A DNA stretch of 64,000 nucleotides. Source: Pseudevernia furfuracea. Its lineage: Eukaryota > Ascomycota > Lecanoromycetes > Lecanorales > Parmeliaceae. The DNA lies in the NCBI GenBank assembly GCA_022315425.1, contig JAIUPT010000010.1, forward strand, positions 992,001 to 1,056,000. The letters are read 5' to 3'. A program made the position numbers and the translations under genes. The notes below the pieces were generated by a model that saw only the letters and a program-made list of their open reading frames with translations, did not search any database and was not told the DNA's origin. How positions within the stretch are numbered: the stretch's first letter is position 1; each line of letters opens with the position of its first letter. Shown one piece after another: positions 10,778-21,160 of this stretch.

Positions 10778-11989
10778 CTAAGCTGGGCGACTGACTTGGG
10801 TGAGCTTGGAAAGGTGGCTAATTTCCACCGATGTAGGAGATCTGGTTGCCTTTCTTCTTCGTTCGCTGGCACTCGCAGTGGTACTGCCCCGCCGTGTCCG
10901 AGTAGGCCGCTCCTCCCCTTCAATGTTCGATGGAGTAGCGCTGCGAGATGTGTTTCGCGAATGCGAGTCCGACCTTATGAAAGAGTGCCTTTTCCCTTCC
11001 TTTTCGAGCTGATGCCTATGATGGCTTTTCTCGATATCACCTTTTCCAACAGTGTTTTGCACCCTCTTGCGTCCTTGCCATCCCATCCACCAGACCCACC
11101 CGCCATGCCTTCGTGCCAGCACTCTTCCATTCTTGTGCACCAGGTGCCGTAGATGTGCTCGTCTCTCATTTTCCTTCTCCCAGTACTCCAATCGATATAA
11201 TTCCCAGTTCTCACGAAAGTCCGGGGAAAACGGCTTGGGCAACAGTAGAAGTTTAATGTAGTCACCTCCGGGAGAAAGATCCTCCTCTCGGGGCGCACCC
11301 TCATCCTCCTCGAACACTGGCCGGATACCACCGGAGCCGTGTTTCTCGGTAACATGATCTATGTAATGGTAGGAAGATCCTTGAGCGGGAAAGAAGGAGG
11401 AATAGGGAAAAAGAAAGGAAAGATGGCCCAACACCTCCTTCCACCAAGGCCCTTTGATAACAATGATCTTTGCATTCACGCTCCTCAGACCTCGATTTGT
11501 AATGCCTACCCAGCGCCGTGGCCACCTCACTCCACGATCCCACTGGCCCGTGCCCCATATTAGGATCCCAGTGACTACCCCTCCCATCAATGCAACCTTC
11601 TCTCCCATCTCGATCACCCAGTAGACGGAGCCACCCACTCCGCTTCCATCCTCGCGGGGACGCAGAAACAAGAGATATGAAAACCCGGTGATCCAGATAA
11701 CAAGCAGGAGCAAGAAGAATGTATTCTGCCTCCTGCGAGCGCGCAGGGTTAGATACTGAGAACGGAGGGAAGCTTCAACGATGAGAAGGTTGAGGTATAT
11801 TTGCGGAGGTGAAGAGGGAAGCGTAGCGAGTGGATCAGAAGATGCCAGAGGAGGGGATGAATTAGAGACCCCCGGTTCGGCTTTCTCTTCTAATGGAGCT
11901 GGTGAAGATGACCTAGAGACGACGGTAGGGACTGAAGTGCCCGGCCGAGGAGCGCCTTTGACAATCTGGTCAAGCTTGGAGCCGGACAT
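10778..11989 (-). CDS. spo7: Spo7, regulatory subunit of the Nem1-Spo7 phosphatase
   Basis: Single exon, 403 residues. The pattern PPQIYLNLLIVEASLRSQYL followed by an arginine-rich turn and a membrane segment is the Spo7 signature. The two transmembrane segments are at about 91-109 and 132-147. After them come GTGQWDRGVRWPRRWVGITN and KGPWWKEVLGHLSFLFPYS, the conserved cytosolic part. In yeast, Spo7 holds the phosphatase Nem1 at the nuclear envelope/ER, and the pair dephosphorylates the lipin Pah1. This shifts phosphatidate from membrane phospholipid to triacylglycerol and limits nuclear membrane growth. The first 60 residues are a Ser/Pro-rich disordered tail. The last 100 are basic and Ser/Thr-rich, longer than in yeast Spo7 but common in filamentous fungi. 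It is divergent from the lipase-like gene at 12506. Confidence 0.93.
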   Translation of the reverse strand: MSGSKLDQIVKGAPRPGTSVPTVVSRSSSPAPLEEKAEPGVSNSSPPLASSDPLATLPSSPPQIYLNLLIVEASLRSQYLTLRARRRQNTFFLLLLVIWITGFSYLLFLRPREDGSGVGGSVYWVIEMGEKVALMGGVVTGILIWGTGQWDRGVRWPRRWVGITNRGLRSVNAKIIVIKGPWWKEVLGHLSFLFPYSSFFPAQGSSYHYIDHVTEKHGSGGIRPVFEEDEGAPREEDLSPGGDYIKLLLLPKPFSPDFRENWELYRLEYWEKENERRAHLRHLVHKNGRVLARRHGGWVWWMGWQGRKRVQNTVGKGDIEKSHHRHQLEKEGKRHSFIRSDSHSRNTSRSATPSNIEGEERPTRTRRGSTTASASERRRKATRSPTSVEISHLSKLTQVSRPA

Positions 11990-12505
11990 GGTACCCTAGA
12001 AGATCACCGTTTTACATGCTCAAGCTCCTCCCACCACTTGATGAAGAGCAATAAGAATTCGTCAGCCGATACCATTCTGCTCATCAGGACACATCCAGAG
12101 TCATTGTGAATCGGCCAGGGTGCAAGAGGGAAAATATGTGGGCTCGGTGATCTGTTGTTGGCTTATCGATACTCCGTCCCATCGGCGTTTACATTCGTAA
12201 TTACGAATACGAGACCACTTGCATTGCCATCTTATATGTAAGCCTTCGGTATCATACGCTCCCTAGGATTATACATTTCGTTGTCGAGAGTGATTATCTA
12301 CGATTTGCGAACATTCACTGAACTAGGGTGCCCTACCAAGCTGTCTTCATTGAAATTATTTTCTATCAACCTCAGCGCGAGGTCGTCGTCCAAGAAGCGT
12401 ATCCTACTCCCAGTTCCCTCGCTGCCAACTGTTCTCTGTAGCCCCTGTCCCTCGGCTTGGATTACAAACTTCGTACAGCTAGAGGGTTTGAAACACACCG
12501 TGACC
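11990..12505. promoter_or_regulatory. Divergent promoter region between spo7 and the alpha/beta hydrolase
   Basis: About 515 bp between two start codons facing away from each other. A frame stays open upstream of the hydrolase ATG to 12281, but the encoded residues do not resemble the family N-terminus. I therefore treat it as untranslated leader. Specific binding sites are not assigned. Confidence 0.45.
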
Positions 12506-14359
12506 ATGTCTACTGCCACTGCTAATGGCGGCGACGATGAATTACGATCAAGCTCTCAGCACAGTCCTTTGGCCTCCCAACGTGAAAAGGCAAGCAACAC
12601 ATCCACCGAGACCAATAAGACGGGAAGGACAGGGGGGTACTTTACATTAGGCTACAAGGAAGGTTTCAGTCAATGGGTTGGTAAAGCTTCTCAAAGGAAG
12701 CAGACGCTTGTGCTGATCAAGCGCAGTGGGCAAATATACCTGCTGCCAAAGCCGAACATACTGTTCTATCTTACATTCCGTATCTCAAGCAACCTCCGAC
12801 TCACACAAAAACGGGGAAGACGCTACCCTCCGAAACTCCATCAACAGCATCCTTCTCAGATGATAGCGCCGACGAGGCCTCAGCTGTCCAAACTCATTCG
12901 AATAGCGATCCGTACGGACCCCGACAGTGGCATTCGACTTTGGTAAAATTAAGCGGCAAGAATCGAGCCCTCAACGAATTCTCGGTGGAACGCACGGGCG
13001 AAGACATTGACCAGAATCTAGTCATCCTTCATGGCTACGGTGCAGGGCTTGGCTTCTTCTACAAGAATTTCGAAGGATTAAGTCGAGTCAAAGGATGGAA
13101 AGTGTATGCCCTTGATCTCCTCGGAATGGGTCGAAGCAGTAGACCACCATTCAAACTACACTCCAAAGACCGGCAAAAGTGCATCACTGAGGCAGAAAAT
13201 TGGTTTATCGATGCTTTAGAAGAATGGCGGGTACAAAGAAAGATCGATCGGTTCACACTCGTCGGTCACTCTCTAGGAGGCTACATGTCAGTTGCTTATG
13301 CTTTGAAATACCCTGGACACCTTAATAAACTGATTCTGGCTTCCCCTGTCGGGATACCTGAGGATCCGTACGCCGTAAATGCTGAGATGCCCGAACCCAC
13401 AGACTCCACCCTAACCAATGAGTTCAGCCAAGATCAACAAGAAGATGTGAAGAGCAGCTCAAACCAGAGAACATCAGTATCCGTGAAGCAAGGAGACAAT
13501 AATAACTTTCTCAATGCCAGGTCGAAAGGGCAGGAGACCAGCAAGACTGGTGACAAAACGTCGTCTACTGCTCCACGAAAACCACTGCCCAAATGGCTGA
13601 CCTATCTGTGGGACGCGAACATTTCTCCATTCAGCTTGGTTCGCTGGTCCGGCCCGTTGGGCCCCCGCTTCGTCTCAGGCTGGTCGTCTCGACGCTTCTC
13701 TCACTTGGCGACAGAAGAAGCTCAGGCTCTCCACAATTACGCGTACTCACTATTCAAGCAGCGAGGTAGTGGGGAGTATGCCCTGGCGTACATATTGGCA
13801 CCGGGCGCATTTGCCCGAAGTCCCCTCATACGGCGTATTCAAGGCGTCGGCCGACAATATCTACAACCAGATGGATCGACGTCCTCCAGTGTTGAATCGG
13901 CGGTGCGGAAGCGAGAGAATGGCATTCCGGTCGTTCTCATGTATGGAGAAAATGATTGGATGGACGTTAATGGTGGCAACGCCGCTAAGCAGAAGATAGA
14001 GGAGGAGAAGGCGAAGATATTGAAGACGGCCTCTGCCGATGAGAAGAAGGCTGACAATGGCTCAGCCAAGGTTCTGATAATTGAAAAAGCCGGTCACCAT
14101 GGTACGTACACTTCCGAGCAGTCCTTTTGTTGTCGGTACCGAAAGCGGCGCCCCAAGACATGTTAGGGGAGCAGATATCATACGTCCCCTTTTCTCCCTT
14201 ACGTTCTTCAGACCTGTCTGTTGACTTGGTTTGCTGCGTTGGAAAGTAGACGCTGACTCCAAACTCTCCGGCACAGTATATTTGGACGGCTTTTCTGAAT
14301 TTAATCATGTCATGCGAAAAGAAATGGAGGAAGTTTCACGTTATGAACTGCAGGCATAG
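12506..14359 (+). CDS. Alpha/beta hydrolase of the Cld1/ABHD5 (CGI-58) type
   Basis: Three exons (12506-12676, 12727-14101, 14277-14359) give 542 residues; every join keeps frame and rebuilds family motifs. Exon 1 ends in GYFTLGYKEGFSQW and exon 2 resumes WANIPAAKAEHTVLSYIPYL. Catalytic features are an oxyanion motif HGYGAG (159), nucleophile elbow GHSLGG (Ser 239), the acid candidate in YGENDW (Asp 467) and the His motif GHHVYLD (about 513-519) rebuilt by the last intron. That last motif is the H(x4)D signature of Cld1 and ABHD4/5. In yeast, Cld1 is a mitochondrial cardiolipin deacylase; other members act on lysophospholipids or droplets, so the substrate is not settled. A polar low-complexity insert of roughly 70 residues follows GIPEDPYAVN. 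The introns are 50 and 175 bp; the first has a GTTGGT donor. Confidence 0.9.
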
Positions 14360-14567
14360 TGCTTTTGGAAGCGAAGGAGTTATATCCGTCACTCGAGATT
14401 GTGTGGAGTCCGGGCATTCGACCCGCATGCGTCGCCGTACGATAATAGACGGACGTTCTGGTGTGTGTTATAGAAAGGCGTCTCAACAGGGCTAGATCTT
14501 ACGCTTAGCGCTGTACCAATGGCTGATGGACCTAGTAGACATTAGGCACGAACAGCATGTTGGTCAT

Positions 14568-15287
14568 TTACGTGCCAGTTGACCCTTGAGAAGGCCAAGG
14601 AGAAGAACCCAAGGGTTTCTGGTGCAGAAGAGCTTTTCCTATGCTGGCTGCGTCCAAAGCGGTCGTCGATTTGGAGGGTGCACGGTTGGCAAAATATTCT
14701 TCCGGACTGGTAGGACCTCCTACTCGAACGCTTGTAGGGGTCCTCGCTCGAGATCGCACGGGTGACTTGAGAGGTAAAGACACGGTTGTGAGGCTACCGG
14801 AAGTTCTTGAGCGATGATGATTGCGGCTGCGGCCATCGACCAATGCTGGCAATTCGAGTCGAGAATTCAGAGATGTCCATATCGCATCTTCATCATCTGT
14901 GCCAGGGTTCCTCCAACCCCCCACCCCTTCAAAGTCGCGGACTACTCCACCACCGCTGTAAGCGCCAAAACCGGTATCCGAAATTCTAGGAGTTGTAGAT
15001 CCACCATTGGATCCAGTACCTGCACTGCTTCTTCTGCTCTTGTGCCGGGGCTGTTTTCCCTCGGCAACAGCTGGAGTCACCCTTGTAGGTGCTAGAGTAT
15101 TTTCATATGCATGTTGGCTGACAAAATGGTTTTGGATTACCACGGCTCCGAGCTCTGCATATACAAGAAGAGCACGAAAGAATAAAGTAGAGAAGGCCAG
15201 CGTTGTTGTAATAGCAGCAAATAATGAGAGAGGAATGGAGATGAACAACAGGATTGGCGAGAGCAGTAGGTAGAACAAGCTCGGCAT
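14568..15287 (-). CDS. Unrecognised protein with hydrophobic N-terminus and Ser/Arg-rich tail
   Basis: An intact 239-codon frame. Residues 1 to about 50 are almost continuously hydrophobic (starting MPSLFYLLLSPILLF), long enough for a membrane hairpin or two passes. The remaining 190 residues are rich in Ser, Thr, Arg and Gly and look disordered, with several possible phosphorylation clusters. This layout fits an ER or lipid-droplet anchored protein, but I do not recognise the family. The stop at 14568 may not be the true end. A GTAAAT donor inside the last codons and a CTAAT...TAG acceptor 40 bp on would extend the protein by about 12 residues to a stop at 14492. The gene is the last one before the repeat block. 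Confidence 0.65.
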   Translation of the reverse strand: MPSLFYLLLSPILLFISIPLSLFAAITTTLAFSTLFFRALLVYAELGAVVIQNHFVSQHAYENTLAPTRVTPAVAEGKQPRHKSRRSSAGTGSNGGSTTPRISDTGFGAYSGGGVVRDFEGVGGWRNPGTDDEDAIWTSLNSRLELPALVDGRSRNHHRSRTSGSLTTVSLPLKSPVRSRARTPTSVRVGGPTSPEEYFANRAPSKSTTALDAASIGKALLHQKPLGSSPWPSQGSTGT

Positions 15288-15404
15288 GCTGCGTAGGTGG
15301 AAAATATAGGAAAGAAAGAGAATTACAGGGAGGGACCGAATAGAGTACTGAGAAGTGAGTACTCAGTAGCGGCACCTTACCCTACGAGCCCGCTTTGGCC
15401 ACTG

Positions 15405-15786
15405 CATTTAGCGTATTCAAGATCATGGAGGTTTCTTGGCATTGGAGATCTGCACACACCCCCTCTGATTCAAAAGATTAACTCTATAAGTACAAGTACG
15501 ATCATAAAGATGTCCGCATATAAATTAATTCTCTTATCGCTGCGATTCTAATGCTATCAAAATATCAATTTTTTTTCAAAGAAATAATTAAGTTATAAAT
15601 ATCTGTTCAGAAATTTAGAATTTGAGCGGGGCAATAAACTCATTTATATTAAAATCTATATTTTACTGGATGATCTTGCGATCTAACGCCATTGAAATTC
15701 CTATAATTCGACTTGGACTTATAATTTTGATACTTGGAATTAGAATCTCCAATGCCAAGAAACCTCCATAATGAATACGCTAAATG
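15405..15786. mobile_element. Small inverted-repeat element (MITE-like) at the compartment boundary
   Basis: The first about 45 bp (CATTTAGCGTATTC...TGGAGGTTTCTTGGCATT) reappear inverted at the right end (15740-15786) with a few differences. The 382-bp unit has no coding capacity and an AT-rich centre. The core ends GCGTATTC/GAATACGC are flanked by TTTA and TAAA, compatible with a TA target duplication. Type and mobility are inferred from this layout only. Confidence 0.6.
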
Positions 15787-17503
15787 GAAATTAGATTTGC
15801 CGCCCAGAGCGTCGGAACGCGCTGCTTGGTTGTTGTAACTGCGAAGAGCATCTAGAATACATGTGTCGCCAAGCCTCGGCAAACCTTCCATTTTAGTTTA
15901 GGTGACACATTTTGTTGAAATTCGAGATGACTAAGCGCCAAGGCTTGATATGGCTTGGCGTTACGTGATGACGCTAGTGCGCTCGAATATATAGTCGCTC
16001 TTATCTTTATAGAACTTTATAAGTATAGACTCACGAATTAAATTGACGAGGACTAGGCCTACACTCTCTCTTTAAGTCGCGTACACTCTCACTCTATTTC
16101 GCGTACATTTCTAACTTTATTAGACGTACATCTCTCAAATCTAATTAGAAATCGCGCGAGTATTAGTTTAAAAGAATAAAAATCTCGTAGTAGCTTTATA
16201 TCTTTAATCGCGTTACGTAACAATTAATAATTATCACAAGTTAAATAAATAAATAAGAAGAGTATAAGGGCGAAGCGAGTTTGTTAAAATTAGATATTAT
16301 GATTATAGTCCTTCTATCAAAGCCTTTCGCGAAAGTGTTAGACTGACTTATATAATATAGATATATATAAGGCAGACTAGAATTGTATAACAATGTGAAC
16401 TTAGTGAAGATATATATATTACGTATAGTATATTTAATAGTAAGACTAATTCTTAAGAAAGAAAAATAAGAAACTTCGAGATATAATTCTCTTAAGCTTC
16501 TCACGTCAAGAATTCGCTTAATATACGTATATTAAGCGATTCGATTACATTCGATAATTCTCGAGCTTATATAATAGCTATTCTATTATAGAACGTCAAG
16601 GCTTGAAAGTCTTTGGCAAGGGTCTAACGCCAAGGCTCGGAAGCCTTTGACAGGTATGACTCGAAGGCCCTTGTCATGAACTGAAGAGGCTAGGACGTTC
16701 TTGCTCTAGCTTTCTAACAATCATGTACTTAGTCTTCGTATTCTTTATAGAGAATAGAGCATCTTTCTACACACACTTAATCGTGCATCTTGTTCTAGCA
16801 TATTCTCTTAAGCTCGTTATTAATATAATCTTTTCTCTTTAAAAATTCGTTCTCGAATTTATTGCTTTAAATAGACTTATTAAAATTCTTTAAATCTCAA
16901 AGAAGATATAAAAAAAAGAGTTCTTTTAGATTAGTTTCGCGTTAATATTATAATCTTAATTTGAAATGCGTAGACTGTGATATCTTTACGTCTTACGTAT
17001 AAAAATAAAAATGTTCGTATAATTATAAATAACGTGAAGTTTATCGACGTTATTAATATCTCTTATTATTTAAGTCGTGAGTCGCGCTATCGCGTCGTTA
17101 TCGTTATAAATACGCGACGTGAATAATTGTTATACGCTAGTCGTGAGTTATATATAAGTTTATTTTTTTAAACTTTTGTTTTTAATAAAACACACTTTTC
17201 TTTATTCTTTGCTTCTTATACGTAATATAACGATTTCACTTTATATTCTTACACTTAATATTAATATATTATCTATTATTATAACAACTTTAATTGTTCT
17301 CGCGATTCTTATATTATTAGTCGTAAGTCTAAGCTTCTCGATTTTCGTATATATTATTAACACGCTTTTAATTCGTCTTCGCGACGCTCGTCGTACGATT
17401 CACTCGTACAATTAAGCGACTCTTAAAGAATTCGTGTTATCGTTATACGCGTTATGCTTAAGAACATAACGTAGAATCGTATAATAACAAATTTAATAAC
17501 GAA
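15787..17503. other. AT-rich, heavily mutated repeat DNA of unknown type
   Basis: Base composition changes sharply from the genes to the left. CpA and CpC are scarce while TCG/CGA words stay common, the same spectrum as in the copia copies, so this is probably decayed repeat DNA. Short GC-richer islands carry GCCAAGGCT-type words in both orientations (about 15938-15960 and 16595-16690). No coding frame of note; I cannot assign an element class. Confidence 0.45.
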
Positions 17504-17527
17504 AATAATAAGTTAATATAATATAAT

Positions 17528-17630
17528 AATTCGGGTCACGTGATGCGCTAAGGCGCATTCTCATAGTCGCTCTTTACTCTCGTAGCATTTTATAGTTAAC
17601 AACTAAGTGTTCTATCACCTATTCTTGACA
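17528..17630 (+). repeat. 5' LTR of copia A (degraded)
   Basis: Matches the other LTRs from AATTCGGGTCACGTGATG to CTATTCTTGACA. It lacks the terminal TGTCAA and the 13-bp block that creates a second CACGTG in the long LTR form. Confidence 0.8.
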
Positions 17631-17644
17631 GGTTATGAGCTCGG
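17631..17644 (+). other. Primer binding site of copia A
   Basis: GGTTATGAGCTCGG directly follows the LTR. It is complementary, with one C-to-T change, to the anticodon stem-loop of initiator tRNA-Met, not to a tRNA 3' end. This indicates priming by a half-tRNA, as known for Drosophila copia and Ty5. Confidence 0.7.
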
Positions 17645-18103
17645 ACTTGCTCGGCGACTGTTTCACTTATACCCTATGCCTATCAGAGCCACAGTGACCT
17701 CTAAGCATCACGAGTTCATCGCAATGAACGTCGCGATAGCTATGAGACTCTGTTTTTTAATCTTCTTGAGATGGGCATTGCTCTCTACAAAATGATCGTC
17801 TTTGAAATTCGAGAGGCTGAGAGTCCTATCGCAAATCGACCCTCGACATATCGAATCTAATCGAACGTCGAACGTCGAACTCGTCATACGACCGTGCGAT
17901 CGAATTTCATTAAGATCTCTAAAATATTGTCAGCTTCCCTGCGTGAGACACGTTAAACACGCTCAACGAGAACATTTCTCTCGCGATATATATCGCTTTA
18001 ACGTTAATAAAGCGTTTACGTGAATCGAATCAAATCAATTGTAACGACTTAAGAGGCTGAACTTCAGCATCAAATCGTCTGATCACACTTTAAAGTTGAT
18101 TAG

Positions 18104-18348
18104 TTATCAATAAATCTTTACTCAGAGCGCGTATACGTCTATTGAGAATCAAAACAATAAGAATTTCTTGTTAAGATAAATCTTTCGATCTTATAAGTTC
18201 TCTAAAGAAGAGAGCTGAGATCTAATTATTAACAAATCTTCACTCAGAGCGCGTATACGTCTGTTAAAGATCAAAACAATAAGGATTTCTTGTTGAGATA
18301 GATCTTTCGACCTTACAAGTTCTCTAAAGAAGAGGGCTGAGGCCCAGT
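18104..18348 (+). repeat. Two tandem copies of a ~122-bp leader segment
   Basis: The unit contains AAATCTTTACTCAGAGCGCG and ends near the CTCTAAAGAAGAG block. It occurs twice in copies A and D (D: about 46932-47175) and once in B and E, so leader length varies within the family. Confidence 0.7.
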
Positions 18349-18394
18349 CATCGAATTCTTTTTATCGTCATTCGACTTTATTCTATCGTCGAAT

Positions 18395-19195
18395 ATGACT
18401 TTATCTCACGACGACAGTCATCGAAGCGATTATTCTAAATTCGAGTCCCTATCGAAGACTCAGTATAAGAAGAACGTTATTTCCCTTCGAAGATCTACAC
18501 GTCTTTAACAATTGTCTTCGATATAGTCTCAGCGAAAATTAGATCAATTCAAATCTTTCTTGTCTCTAAGTATCTTTTATCTTAATAACATCGCTCGTAT
18601 CTATCGAAGATTTAAGCACAAGCACTTTTCATTTCTCGTATAAGAACTCGAAGATCAGCAGTAAAAGTTGTTAGATATCGATAAGATTCTCGAGAACTCT
18701 AACGAAGATTAGAGCATCTATTTCACTCTCACTACTTTCGCGAACGTTAACAATATCGACTTTTAATTCGAAGTCAGCGAAGACACTCTCAGTGCCTTAA
18801 GTGACACTAAGTTATTCGATCTTCGTGTCAAAAGTTCTCTGAATCTCACTTCTTCGACTTCGACTTCTTCGACTTCAAGACCTTCGTTCTTTATCGCCTC
18901 AGTCATCTCTTAAACTAAGTCTTTCGTTTAGACATTATCGTCGTTACTATTCACATCGTACGTGTCGCTCTTAGAAACCTTCTTAGTAACTCTCAGCATC
19001 TATAATCGACGAAGAATCAAGCGCATAAGACGTCGCAAGAAACATGTTAGCTTTAGTAGTTTTAGCGACTAACCCTCTCGAAGAGAGAAGCGCTTTCTCT
19101 CTAAACTTCATTATTATTTTAAAGTTCAATCTAAAATATCGTCGATGAAAGTAGAATATCAACAATTAATTAATGCTCAACAATCTTGTTTTCTT
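18395..19195 (+). pseudogene. ORF1 of copia A (decayed)
   Basis: Same length as ORF1 of copy B (ATG to the terminal CTT codon is 798 bp in both) but with extra in-frame stops from C-to-T/G-to-A changes. It encodes the Ser-rich protein described under copy B. Confidence 0.7.
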
Positions 19196-19597
19196 TAATG
19201 CGATCATCAGTTATAAAGTCTATATCGCTATCTTTTATCGTCTCGAGAATAACGATCGCGAACTCGTCGAAGTCGAATTCGACGATAAAGACTCTCAGAT
19301 TATGCTCGATATTCTAATCAAGAACTATTAGTCTAAGAACACGAATCTCTATAAAAAACTAATGCGTCGAATATTCGATCTCACCCTTGAAGAAGAGAGA
19401 GTTCGTTAATATAAAAAGAACTTTCGTAAGGTCATCTTCGACATTATCAGTCTTCATAAATCCCTCGTCATTTCGAAGCCTCTGCGAATTCTAATTTTCC
19501 TTATGAAACTTGACGACTCTTACGACATGTTCGAGTCAAGTTACACTTAAAATCATGATCTCTTTAAGAACAAGTTCGTCAAGTTTTAAGAGATTGT

Positions 19598-19719
19598 TGT
19601 CAAAATTCGGGTCACGTGACATGGTCACGTGATGCGCTAAGGCGCATCCTCATAGTCGCTCTTTACTCTCGTAGCATTCTATAGTTTACAACTAAGTGTT
19701 CTACCACCTATTCTTGACA
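19598..19719 (+). repeat. 5' LTR of copia B
   Basis: 122 bp, starting TGTCAAAATTCGGG and ending CTATTCTTGACA, with terminal inverted hexamers TGTCAA/TTGACA. It contains two CACGTG palindromes, a class of site bound by bHLH factors, and a short GCGCTAAGGCGC near-palindrome. Confidence 0.92.
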
Positions 19720-19733
19720 GGTTATGAGCCCGG
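19720..19733 (+). other. Primer binding site of copia B (half tRNA-iMet)
   Basis: GGTTATGAGCCCGG abuts the LTR. Its reverse complement CCGGGCTCATAACC is close to the anticodon stem-loop (CAT anticodon) of fungal initiator tRNA-Met. Reverse transcription would start inside the tRNA, as in half-tRNA primed copia elements. Confidence 0.75.
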
Positions 19734-20356
19734 GCTTGCTCGGCGACTGTTTCACTTATACCCTATGCCTACCAGAGTCACAGTGACCTCTAAGCATCAC
19801 GAGTTCATCGCAATGAACGCCGCGACAGCTATGAGACTCTGTTTTTCAATCTTCTTGAGGTGGGCATTGCCCTCTACAAAATGATCGTCTTTGGAATTCG
19901 GGGGGCTGGGAGTCCTACCGCAAATCGACCCTCGGCATATCGAATCTAATCGAACGCCGAACGTCGAACTCGCCATACGATCGTGCGATCGAATTCCACT
20001 AAGGCCTCTGAAACATTGTCAGCTTCCCTGCGTGAGACACGTTAAACACGCTCAACGAGGACATTTCTCTCGCGGTGTATATCGCTTCAGCGTTGATAAA
20101 GCGTTTACGTGAACCGAATCAATTGTGACGATTCAAGAGACTGAACTTCAGCATCAAATCGTCTGATCACACTTCAGAGTTGATCAGTCATCGACAAATC
20201 TTTACTCAGAGCGCGTATACGCCTATTGAGGATCAAAACAACAAGGATTTCTTGTTGAGATAGGTCTTTCGGCCCCACAAGTCCTCTGAAGAAGAGGGCT
20301 GGGGCCCAGCCACCGAATTCTTTTCATCGTCATTCGACTTTATCCTACCGCCGAAT

Positions 20357-21160
20357 ATGGCTTCATCTCACGACGACAGCCATCGAAGCGACTATTCTGA
20401 ATTCGAGTCTCTACCGAAGACTCAGCATAAGAAGAACGTTATTCCCCTTCGAAGGTCTACACGTCTTCAGCAATTGTCTTCGATATAGTCTCAACGAAAA
20501 CCAGATCAATTCAAATCTTTCTTGTCTCTAAGTATCTTTTATCTCAACAACATCGCTCGTATCTATCGAAGATTCAAGCACAAGCACTTCTTATTTCTCG
20601 TGTAAGAACTCGAAGATCAGCAGCAAAAGTTATCAGATATCGATAAGATTCTCGAGAACTCTGACGAAGATTAGAGCATCTATTTCACTCTCACTGCTTT
20701 CGCGGACGTTAGCAGTGTCGACTTTCAATTCGAAGTTAACGAAGACATTCTTAGTGTCTCAAGTGACACTGAGTTATTCGATCTTCGTGTCAAAAGTTCT
20801 CTGAATCTCACTTCTTCGACTTCGGCTTCTTCGACTTCAAGATCTTCGTCCTCTATCGCCTCAGTCATCTCTCAAGCTGAGTCTTTCGTTTGGGCATTAT
20901 CGTCGTCACTATTCACATCGTACGTGTCGCTCTTAGAAACCTCCTCAGTAATCCTCAGCATCTATGATCGACGGAGAATTAAGCGTATAAGGCGTCGCAA
21001 GAAACATGTCAGCTCTAATAGTTTCAGCGGCTGACCCTCTCGAAGAGAGAAGCGCTTTTTTTCTAAACTTCATTGTCATTTTGAAGTTCAATCTGGGATA
21101 TCGTCGATGAAAGTAGAATATCAACAATTGATTGATGCTCAACAACCTTGTTCTCTTTAA
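20357..21160 (+). pseudogene. ORF1 of copia B, unknown Ser-rich protein upstream of gag
   Basis: Starts at an ATG opening MASSHDDSHRSDYSEFES and runs 267 codons to a TAA that directly follows a CTT. Middle residues include a basic patch (LRRSTRLQQL), a segment IARIYRRFKHKHFLFLV and a Ser-rich region. Near the end is a basic run (RRRIKRIRRRKKH). I do not recognise it as a known gag domain. A few in-frame stops (TAG, TGA) fit C-to-T decay. The same start, length and end occur in copies A, D and E. It could be the N-terminal part of Gag joined by a +1 frameshift, or a separate protein. Confidence 0.65.

Noticed and set aside
15787..17503. Centromere or telomere sequence
   Set aside because: No telomeric repeat is present, and AT-richness here is the same mutated-repeat composition as in the identified elements.
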